Below, piece by piece: positions 1 through 5,425 of a stretch of 5,425 nucleotides of DNA. Position numbers and translations under genes: made by a program. The notes under the pieces were generated by a model. It ran no database searches. It worked only from the letters and a program-made list of their open reading frames with translations, and was not told where the DNA came from. How positions within the stretch are numbered: the stretch's first letter is position 1; the number at the start of each line of letters is the position of its first letter. The stretch spans positions 1 to 5,425 of the forward strand of contig JBBDIE010000066.1 in assembly GCA_040880545.1 (NCBI GenBank), given 5' to 3'. The DNA is from M55B112 sp040880545 (GTDB lineage: Bacteria > Bacteroidota > Bacteroidia > Bacteroidales > GCA-2748055).

Positions 1-204
1 TCATGTGGCACAAAACCCCCGTCTCCTGGGTGCCATAATGAGCCTGTCGAATTACAAGCCGAAGGATTGTAAACTTCAATCTATATAGCAATAGTAATGC
101 ACTCCTTTGGTCTCCCACTCTCCAAGTCACCCTGTCTCCACATCCGAAAGACTATAAATTCTATTCGCTAAAAGATGTGTATAAAGATTAGCTAAACATG
201 GAGA

Positions 205-222
205 GGGGGCCGGGGGGTGGGG
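205..222 (+). other. G-rich tract
   Basis: Three G runs of 5, 6 and 4 bases are separated by CC and by T (205-209, 212-217, 219-222). This strand asymmetry stands out against the rest of the window. Only three runs of three or more G are present, so a classical intramolecular four-tract quadruplex is not complete without a more distant G run. No function can be assigned from the sequence. Confidence 0.5.
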
Positions 223-282
223 TTCACGGAGTCAGAGCGAGCTCTTGGGTTGTAGGCAACAGGCAAATTATAATCTAAAGCG

Positions 283-299
283 CCTGAGGTATCCTCAGG
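283..299. repeat. Perfect 7-bp inverted repeat with 3-base loop
   Basis: CCTGAGG and CCTCAGG are exact reverse complements around a TAT loop, giving a compact GC-rich hairpin. It lies just before the RHS remnant and 217 bases beyond the stop of the leftward phosphatase gene. Read on the - strand, it is followed after two bases by a moderately T/A-rich stretch (CTTTAGATTATAATTT). It could therefore act as a weak terminator or mRNA 3'-end stabiliser for the phosphatase transcript. There is no clean T run, so it is not a textbook intrinsic terminator. It could also be a leftover of a repeat or mobile-element end. Confidence 0.55.
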
Positions 300-506
300 G
301 ATATGGATGACTGGCCCCCTGAATTTGATAGTGAACTCTTTGCAGGCAGGAGATTTACTGAACTAATCCCGATGAGGAACGAAATAGGAAAACATGTTCA
401 GGTATTTAACCTGAACTACATGAACGTAAGGGTCTATGATCCGATGTTTGGCAGGTTTCTGAGTCCGGATCCTGTTGTTCAGTTTCCCGGGGTAGTTGCT
501 CAATGA
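288..506 (+). pseudogene. RHS-repeat core remnant (truncated)
   Basis: The frame is open from 288 after a TGA at 285-287, with a first ATG at 303 that would give 67 residues. Residues 43-60 read RVYDPMFGRFLSPDPVVQ. This is the hallmark of the RHS repeat-associated core, where an intact copy has MNGR-YDP--GRFLSPDP-VQ. Just before it, NYMNVR replaces the usual INMNGR, and ELFAGRRFT (residues 11-19) resembles the GRGFTGHEH segment that normally precedes the core. About nine residues (ELIPMRNEI) seem to be inserted between those blocks. A full RHS protein has many YD repeats upstream and a variable toxin tip downstream. Here the frame stops shortly after the core, and the usual NRYSY-like continuation is absent from the nearby DNA. 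It is most likely a decayed gene piece without function. No ribosome site is evident before ATG 303. The identity is secure from the motif; calling it non-functional is inference. Confidence 0.8.
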
Positions 507-515
507 AAACATCCC

Positions 516-3230
516 TCAAAACTCTACAACCACCGGCTCCTCCGTATTCGTATACCGTGCCCTCACATTTTCAAATAGCCGGAAGTTGTCGTTATCGGGA
601 TCGCCGATTTTCACCGTGTATTCTCCTCCATAAGTGAATACTCCAGGCTGGAATGTGAATTCGGGGACCCTGACCGTATAAATGACCTCACCAGTGGCCT
701 CTTCAATTACCTGGAAAAGCGGATATTTATCCAGTCCTTTTATTTCGTAAGTGGGAAGCCAACTGCGTATCGGTCTGTTGTAGTTATCCAGTATACTGAT
801 TGTTTTTGGCCATCCGGGGAACATACCATCTTCAATGTTTCGTGGATCGGCATCGCGTCTCCAGCATTCGAAGGTGATTTCGCCGGCTCGTTTATTGAAT
901 TTTATGATTCCATAACCCACGGCTCTGTTGTATAATGCTTTCGGTTCTTTGTCTGTTTCGACCGGATTTGCAACGGCCCAGACATTCATCCGGTTGCCGA
1001 AACCGTCAAAATATTTTCCTGTATACAGCGGAAGCCCTTCCTGGTGGTCCAGCCCCGGTTGTGGAGGGAACCATCGTCTTGGCCACAGGTTTCCCACAGC
1101 AGGAACGCAGAATGAGTATCCTGCATCATCCCATGTTTCAACCCCCATTTGTACTAGCGACCCCAAGTGCTGATCACCTCCGATCATGGATACAAACCCT
1201 TTACGAAGGGCTCGTAATGCCTTGTTTCTCGCGGTTTGTGGCCAGCCGTTTGAATCCATATCCCTGGCAACCCTGTAACCTTCCGGGATCACACCCGGTT
1301 GCGGTACTTCCAGGTTCGGCGTTCCGGCATCGGTGCGAAATGCCTCAGGATATGTGGCAACATTGGCAAAAATGGTCTGACTAACCGATACCTTTCCATC
1401 TGCATTTTTCCAGTCGGTGGTCCATGCATCGATAAATTCAAGCTGCCTTTCACCAAGAAGTTTTGCATCACTATTATCAAGCCCTCTTCCGCTGATATAT
1501 CTGTTTTGTGCAAAACCGTTCACCACCCTGGCCTCGGGTAAAACCACAGAAGGGGCAGATTTGAATTTCCGGTCCTCAAGGATGGCAAAACTGATGCGGC
1601 CATAGTTTAGATCCGTATAGTAAACCGATATATCCTGTTCCACCGGGGTGGGGTCGAAGGGGTCCGGCAGATGGCTGGTCTGGGTGGCCTGGATCATATT
1701 AACCGTGGAAGCGCCGAGTTTGTATCCACCCTGGTCCTGTTGCCAATGATTTTCAAGTCCTTCGTAATGATCGGGATATACCGAGTCCGGTGGAAATGCA
1801 GGTGCGGCCCTGCCACCGGCTCCCCAGATATTTCCATGGTATACATCATGATCATCAGGAAGGTAGACGGTGGGTGTATTGCGCATTAGTTCTCCTGCCG
1901 ACCAGAGGAACACGTACCATTTATACAGGTAATCCAGTTCGGTGTTTTCGGGACTGGTGAAATCGGGTAAGGTAGGCCTTCCCTCATAAACCTGATCACC
2001 TGTGAAGAACAGGATATCCGGCTTTTGCGCCATCACAGAGTTAACAAATTTTGTATGGGGGAACCAAAGTTGTTTCAGGTAATCGGTCTGGCTGCCGTTA
2101 ATGGTTCCATCCATGTGTGAAATACCGGTGAACGCGGCAACCACGAGTTCCTGTTTGTTAACCGGATCTGCTTTGATCTCTCCCGAATAATAATAGCTCC
2201 TTTTCCTTCCCTTCACATCATTGAGCCGGTAACTCAACCTGTAACTATGGTCCTTACTACTGTCCCAGTTGTCGAAACGTACCGGGGCAATAAATCCGTC
2301 CCTGCGAATGGGTATCGAGTCGGCCTCGTTCCATGAAGGTGCATCCTTCTCCCTGGTCCATATTCGTACATACTGTTCATCTTCTAACCCCACCGGCGGA
2401 AGTTGGGCCGTTAACTTCAGTGTTCCTTTACTGAGTGTGTGCTGAACACCCATGAAGGGCCCAAACCGGTTTGCAGGAAACTCAACAAGGTTGGTCCCCT
2501 TCATCTTTAATTTACTGAACCAATAGGTATCCTGGTTAAACTCTTTTTCAAGGTGGTTGGCAGCAATGGCGATATTACCGCGCAGACGTTCGGGGGAGAT
2601 CTTTGTAAGATTATTATGACTGATCCGCTTTTTTGTATGTAGATCAGTGGCTGATGCTGAAACAGTGTAACTACTGTCATTATTCAGGTAGATATCGATG
2701 TTTAGCAGAATACTGTCGGAATAGGGTTGTTGCGGTACCGATTGCATGGCCCCGATATGTTCCCTGTTACCGGTATTGTCCAAAAATACAACTTGTCCGT
2801 TTTCATTCACGGCAACAATAACCCCACCAGCAGTTCCGGAGGAGTAGTGTATCAGGGCACTTCCACGGTAATCTATCTTTCCTTCCCCGGCTCCCAGCAG
2901 AATTCCGGCCCAGCCATCGCTCCCTGTTTTTCTGGCTTCAGGGTTCACTCCAAGGGTTAATTCAATTTTTAATTCACCATAATTTTCACCTACCTGATGT
3001 GTAAGCAGGTGTACTGTACGCAGATTCTGTGTACTATTAACGCATTTTAGCATACCATCTTCGATATGCCAGTCTTGCAGGCGGTTAGCCCAGAATTCAG
3101 GGCCAACCCATACCCGGTCTGGTTGGTGTTCCCAACCACTGGTATAACTGGTGGCGGATCGATCACAGCTTGTGAATGTAAACAGGGTAACGACGATTAA
3201 CAATAATATTGGGTTGGTCAACTTTTTCAT
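516..3230 (-). CDS. PhoD-like metallophosphoesterase, predicted lipoprotein
   Basis: This 904-residue protein is predicted to hydrolyse phosphoesters outside the cytoplasm; its substrate is unknown. I chose the start at 3230 because MKKLTNPILLLIVV and the following residues form a lipoprotein signal peptide ending in FTS-Cys22. The in-frame ATG at 3278 would put 16 unsuitable residues before it. No good Shine-Dalgarno precedes either start, as is usual in Bacteroidota. Residues about 25-245 look like a beta-rich lectin-like (LamG/DUF1080-type) domain, and about 255-355 like the fibronectin-type strand region that precedes PhoD catalytic domains. The catalytic region carries GDQVYE (411-416), DDHD (459-462), LEDR (551-554) and GGDQH (684-688), which correspond to the metal-binding loops of the calcineurin-like superfamily. 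The first loop reads AAFTGISHMDG (365-375) and lacks the Cys seen in classical PhoD. About 215 residues follow the last motif, including a beta-rich C-terminal domain, with no T9SS sorting domain apparent. The gene is transcribed away from the carbamoyltransferase operon and converges on the RHS remnant. The family call is firm; actual alkaline phosphatase activity is not proven. Confidence 0.87.
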   Translation of the reverse strand: MKKLTNPILLLIVVTLFTFTSCDRSATSYTSGWEHQPDRVWVGPEFWANRLQDWHIEDGMLKCVNSTQNLRTVHLLTHQVGENYGELKIELTLGVNPEARKTGSDGWAGILLGAGEGKIDYRGSALIHYSSGTAGGVIVAVNENGQVVFLDNTGNREHIGAMQSVPQQPYSDSILLNIDIYLNNDSSYTVSASATDLHTKKRISHNNLTKISPERLRGNIAIAANHLEKEFNQDTYWFSKLKMKGTNLVEFPANRFGPFMGVQHTLSKGTLKLTAQLPPVGLEDEQYVRIWTREKDAPSWNEADSIPIRRDGFIAPVRFDNWDSSKDHSYRLSYRLNDVKGRKRSYYYSGEIKADPVNKQELVVAAFTGISHMDGTINGSQTDYLKQLWFPHTKFVNSVMAQKPDILFFTGDQVYEGRPTLPDFTSPENTELDYLYKWYVFLWSAGELMRNTPTVYLPDDHDVYHGNIWGAGGRAAPAFPPDSVYPDHYEGLENHWQQDQGGYKLGASTVNMIQATQTSHLPDPFDPTPVEQDISVYYTDLNYGRISFAILEDRKFKSAPSVVLPEARVVNGFAQNRYISGRGLDNSDAKLLGERQLEFIDAWTTDWKNADGKVSVSQTIFANVATYPEAFRTDAGTPNLEVPQPGVIPEGYRVARDMDSNGWPQTARNKALRALRKGFVSMIGGDQHLGSLVQMGVETWDDAGYSFCVPAVGNLWPRRWFPPQPGLDHQEGLPLYTGKYFDGFGNRMNVWAVANPVETDKEPKALYNRAVGYGIIKFNKRAGEITFECWRRDADPRNIEDGMFPGWPKTISILDNYNRPIRSWLPTYEIKGLDKYPLFQVIEEATGEVIYTVRVPEFTFQPGVFTYGGEYTVKIGDPDNDNFRLFENVRARYTNTEEPVVVEF

Positions 3231-3316
3231 AGGTTGTAATTTTTGGATGGCTAAATCTACAAAAACTGACGGTGACATTCAATGCAACGACACCGATCCA
3301 CGGCTTTTTTTTACAA

Positions 3317-3330
3317 TTTTACCAGTAAAA
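3317..3330. promoter_or_regulatory. Palindrome TTTTAC-CA-GTAAAA, possible operator
   Basis: Two perfect 6-bp half sites are separated by two bases. The palindrome lies about 87 bp upstream of the phosphatase start and about 164 bp upstream of the carbamoyltransferase start. A symmetric AT-rich site in a divergent promoter region fits binding of a dimeric regulator. However, AT-rich palindromes of this size arise by chance, and there is only one copy here. No regulator gene is visible in the window. Confidence 0.25.
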
Positions 3331-3466
3331 CCTGATTTTTAACCTACTTGTTCAATTTTTCATGGTAATTGCATATTTTAGTTATTACAATCGGAGTGTC
3401 GCCAGGAATAGTTCTGTTGTGGTATGTCTATGGTGTAGTAAATGCATGAAAAACTAAAAAAGATTC

Positions 3467-3474
3467 TATTTTTG
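3467..3474 (+). promoter_or_regulatory. Possible Bacteroidota -7 promoter element
   Basis: TATTTTTG matches the Bacteroidota housekeeping -7 consensus TAnnTTTG exactly. It would start transcription near 3480, leaving a leader of roughly 12-15 bases before the carbamoyltransferase ATG. A TTTG-type -33 element is not found at the expected spacing near 3443-3447, so the match is partial. If real, this promoter drives the carbamoyltransferase-DUF5989 operon. Confidence 0.35.
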
Positions 3475-3484
3475 TGGGTCTGAT

Positions 3485-3490
3485 AAGGAA
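3485..3490 (+). promoter_or_regulatory. Weak ribosome binding site for the carbamoyltransferase
   Basis: AAGGAA sits three bases before the ATG at 3494. It is purine-rich and resembles a Shine-Dalgarno core, but the spacing is shorter than ideal. It supports the 3494 start, as does the protein beginning directly with the conserved MIILGISAYYHDSAA motif of the family. Confidence 0.4.
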
Positions 3491-3493
3491 ACA

Positions 3494-5350
3494 ATGATCA
3501 TTCTTGGCATTTCTGCTTACTACCACGATTCCGCTGCTGCTATCATCAGTGAGGAGAGGATCATTGCCGCAGCACAGGAAGAGCGGTTCACCAGAAAAAA
3601 ACATGATCCTTCCTTTCCCTCAAATGCCATAAAATATTGCCTGGAAGAATCGGGTTACCGGCTCAACGACCTGGATGCCATTGTATTTTACGATAAGCCT
3701 TTTCTTAAATTTGAAAGATTACTGGAGACCTATTACCATTTTGTACCCCGTGGGCTTCTGTCATTTATCACTGCAATTCCGGTTTGGGTAAAAGAGAAGC
3801 TTTTTCTGAAAGGCCTGCTGAGAAAAGAGCTGGCTAAAATTGAAGTTGTTGACACAAGCAAGATACCGCTGCTTTTTTCTGAACATCACCTATCACACGC
3901 GGCCAGCGCATTCTATCCATCGCCTTTTAAAAAGGCTGCCATACTTACCATCGACGGGGTGGGAGAGTGGTCCACCGCCTCCATCTGTAAAGGATCAGGG
4001 AAAGAAATTGAAGTATTGCAGGAGTTGCACTTTCCGCACTCGGTGGGACTGTTGTATTCAGCATTTACCTACTTTCTCGGATTCCGGGTGAATTCGGGGG
4101 AATACAAACTGATGGGATTAGCGCCTTATGGGTTAGCAGAAGCTGAGGAGACGAAAAAGTTTATTGAACTTATTCGCGATCAGTTGGTGAAGGTACAGGA
4201 AGATGGAAGTATTTGGCTCAATCCGCGAATGTTCAGGTATGCAACCGGATTACGAATGGTATCTGACAAACGGTGGAGGAGGTTATTCGGCTTTAAGCGC
4301 CGGGAACCGGATGATCATATAGAACAGTACCATTGCAATCTTGCGTGGGCGATCCAGCATGTCACTGAAGAGATCGTTCTGAAAATGGTAAAGCATACCG
4401 TGGAACTTACCGGGTTGCGTGAACTATGCCTTGCCGGGGGAGTGGCGCTAAATTGTGTGGCCAACGGAAAGATTTTGCAGAGCGGATTGGTGGACAACCT
4501 GTTTATACAACCGGCAGCGGGAGATGCAGGGGGCGCTTTGGGAGCAGCGTACGCGGGACTTCATCTCCGGACAGGAGCCGAAAGGAGTCCAACCCTGCCG
4601 GATGCCATGCAGGGAGCCCTTCTGGGGCCCTCATTTACCAATGAGGAGATCAGCAGGGTACTACGCAAATTGAAGGCGACATACATCAAGTTCGACAAAT
4701 TTGATGAATTGACAGCTACAGTGGCCGATGCGCTTCACAACGGAAATGTGGTAGGATGGTTTCAGGGGCGCATGGAATTTGGTCCGCGTGCACTGGGAAA
4801 CCGTTCGATACTGGGAGATGCACGAAACTCTGAAATGCAGAAAAAATTGAACCTTAAAATCAAATATCGGGAGAGTTTCAGGCCATTTGCTCCTTCCACG
4901 CTGGAAGAGGAGATGCATAGCTGTTATAACCTGACACAAACTTCTCCCTATATGCTGTTGGTTGGCGAAGTTCTGGAGGAGAGAAGGAAACAGCTTCCGG
5001 ATAATTACGGCCGGTTACTTCCCATGGACCGGTTGTATATTGAAAGGTCCGATCTGCCGGCAATTACACACATGGATTTCTCCGCCCGGGTTCAGACTGT
5101 GAGCAGGGCTACCAACGAACGCTATTGGAAGCTGATCAGCCGGTTCAGGGAAAAAACCGGCCAGGGTACGATTATCAACACCAGCTTTAATGTAAGGGGT
5201 GAGCCCATCGTACATACACCCGAAGAGGCATACAATTGCTTTATGAATACCGAAATGGATATGCTGGTACTGGGTGATTTTCTCCTGGAAAAAGAGAATC
5301 AGCCAGCCGGTAAGAATTCAGTAATACCGAAACAATTTAAACCCGATTGA
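3494..5350 (+). CDS. O-carbamoyltransferase, NodU/CmcH/TobZ family
   Basis: This 618-residue cytoplasmic enzyme is predicted to use carbamoyl phosphate and ATP to make a carbamoyl-adenylate and pass the carbamoyl group to a hydroxyl of an acceptor. That mechanism is known for TobZ; the acceptor here is unknown. The N-terminal Kae1-like, ASKHA-fold part starts with GISAYYHDSAAA (residues 5-16). It has EERFTRKKHDPSFP (29-42), the metal-binding HHLSH (131-135), TIDGVGEWS (152-160), GEYKLMGLAPYG (202-213), LAGGVALNCVANGK (313-326) and PAAGDAGGALG (340-350). The C-terminal YrdC-like part carries GRMEFGPRALGNRSI (425-439), YRESFRPFAPS (458-468) and INTSFNVRGEPIV (561-573). Length and all key motifs look intact. 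Residues about 80-115 are hydrophobic and basic (FVPRGLLSFITAIPVWVKEK and onward) and might touch the membrane, which is inference. The stop is followed two bases later by a DUF5989-type gene, so the two are almost surely cotranscribed. Relatives modify Nod factors, antibiotics and saxitoxin. No biosynthetic genes are visible here, so the product class cannot be named. Confidence 0.93.
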   Translation: MIILGISAYYHDSAAAIISEERIIAAAQEERFTRKKHDPSFPSNAIKYCLEESGYRLNDLDAIVFYDKPFLKFERLLETYYHFVPRGLLSFITAIPVWVKEKLFLKGLLRKELAKIEVVDTSKIPLLFSEHHLSHAASAFYPSPFKKAAILTIDGVGEWSTASICKGSGKEIEVLQELHFPHSVGLLYSAFTYFLGFRVNSGEYKLMGLAPYGLAEAEETKKFIELIRDQLVKVQEDGSIWLNPRMFRYATGLRMVSDKRWRRLFGFKRREPDDHIEQYHCNLAWAIQHVTEEIVLKMVKHTVELTGLRELCLAGGVALNCVANGKILQSGLVDNLFIQPAAGDAGGALGAAYAGLHLRTGAERSPTLPDAMQGALLGPSFTNEEISRVLRKLKATYIKFDKFDELTATVADALHNGNVVGWFQGRMEFGPRALGNRSILGDARNSEMQKKLNLKIKYRESFRPFAPSTLEEEMHSCYNLTQTSPYMLLVGEVLEERRKQLPDNYGRLLPMDRLYIERSDLPAITHMDFSARVQTVSRATNERYWKLISRFREKTGQGTIINTSFNVRGEPIVHTPEEAYNCFMNTEMDMLVLGDFLLEKENQPAGKNSVIPKQFKPD

Positions 5351-5352
5351 AT

Positions 5353-5425
5353 ATGAGTTTTATAAGTGATTTCTGGAAATACCTGAAGGAGAGGAAAAAA
5401 TGGTGGCTGTTGCCGGTCATCCTGT
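5353..5425 (+). CDS. DUF5989-type small membrane protein (partial, 3' end outside window)
   Basis: An ATG two bases after the carbamoyltransferase stop opens a frame that stays open to the window edge (24 codons). It begins MSFISDFWKYLKERKKWWLL and continues into hydrophobic residues. A short amphipathic start, a Lys/Arg-rich stretch, then aromatic and aliphatic residues entering a membrane helix matches my recollection of DUF5989. These are proteins of about 50 residues with one transmembrane helix and no known function. They are often encoded directly after NodU/CmcH-type carbamoyltransferases. No separate Shine-Dalgarno is visible, and the spacing suggests translational coupling. The basic residues before the helix predict a cytoplasmic N-terminus, where it could meet the carbamoyltransferase. 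The assignment rests on the start and the context, because the rest of the gene is missing. Confidence 0.75.
   Translation, partial: MSFISDFWKYLKERKKWWLLPVIL

Larger units (their letters stand above)
1..302. other. Intergenic stretch without a convincing gene
   Basis: No frame on either strand gives a recognisable protein here. Frame +1 is open from the window edge to a TAA at 70-72 (23 codons, ending ELQAEGL). It could be the tail of a gene lying to the left, but I recognise no family in it. A 26-codon frame starts at ATG 198 and stops at 276-278; it is rich in Gly and Arg because it crosses a G-rich tract, and it looks accidental. The visible structures are that G-rich tract and an inverted repeat at 283-299. 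I see no tRNA, no CRISPR array and no complete mobile element. Since an RHS remnant follows, the stretch may be decayed RHS or mobile-element DNA, but that is inference. Confidence 0.5.
3231..3493. other. Divergent intergenic region
   Basis: These 263 bases separate the leftward phosphatase gene from the rightward carbamoyltransferase gene, so promoters for both should lie here. The region is AT-rich. It contains an 8-base T run (3305-3312), a 14-bp palindrome at 3317-3330 and one good Bacteroidota-type -7 element facing right. I could not find an equally good -7 element facing left. A 13-codon frame (3442-3483) also lies here and is treated as doubtful. No RNA gene or riboswitch fold was recognised. 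Confidence 0.6.

Noticed and set aside
234..245. Inverted repeat AGAGC-GA-GCTCT
   Set aside because: The stem has five pairs and only a two-base loop, which is too small for a stable RNA hairpin and common by chance.
1..302. Possible tRNA or CRISPR repeat array
   Set aside because: No cloverleaf arms with a TTCRA loop were found, and there are no regularly spaced direct repeats.
935..1384. 149-codon open frame on the + strand
   Set aside because: It lies entirely antisense to the phosphatase coding sequence, shows no recognisable motif and has a composition typical of a reverse-strand shadow.
3231..3278. Upstream in-frame ATG extending the phosphatase by 16 residues
   Set aside because: The extension would place polar residues before an obvious signal peptide that begins at MKKL, so the start at 3230 is preferred.
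3290..3312. T run (3305-3312) as an intrinsic terminator
   Set aside because: Only a 3-bp CCG/CGG stem precedes it, and no + strand gene upstream would need a terminator there.
4661..4939. 92-codon open frame on the - strand
   Set aside because: It is antisense to conserved carbamoyltransferase motifs (GRMEFGPRALGNRS), has no family resemblance and is explained as a shadow.

Overview
This window most likely comes from a member of the Bacteroidota, from a free-living or metagenome-type lineage. Four things suggest this: a degraded RHS core fragment of the kind common in that phylum, a lipoprotein signal peptide with a loose lipobox, poor Shine-Dalgarno sequences, and one match to the Bacteroidota -7 promoter element (TAnnTTTG). 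I assign no genus.

Layout from left to right: (1) Bases 1-302 hold no convincing gene. They contain a G-rich tract (205-222) and a perfect 7-bp inverted repeat (283-299). (2) Bases 288-506 on the + strand are the remnant of an RHS-repeat protein. The RHS-associated core motif (RVYDP..GRFLSPDP.VQ) is recognisable but followed by a stop, with no upstream YD repeats and no C-terminal toxin part. (3) Bases 516-3230 on the - strand encode a large predicted lipoprotein of the PhoD-like metallophosphoesterase family, ending only 9 bp from the RHS stop. (4) Bases 3231-3493 form a divergent intergenic region with a short palindrome and a possible promoter. (5) Bases 3494-5350 on the + strand encode a full-length NodU/CmcH/TobZ-type O-carbamoyltransferase. 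(6) A short membrane protein of the DUF5989 type starts 2 bp after it and runs off the window end.

The two rightmost genes look like one translationally coupled operon. A carbamoyltransferase followed at once by a tiny DUF5989 membrane protein is, as far as I recall, a recurring bacterial arrangement, often continued by an SxtJ-like membrane protein and an SGNH-type hydrolase. Its product is not established. It is the best candidate here for an undescribed system, perhaps membrane-linked carbamoylation of a surface or secreted molecule. The phosphatase is transcribed away from it and need not be related. The left end looks like genomic debris next to the phosphatase gene.
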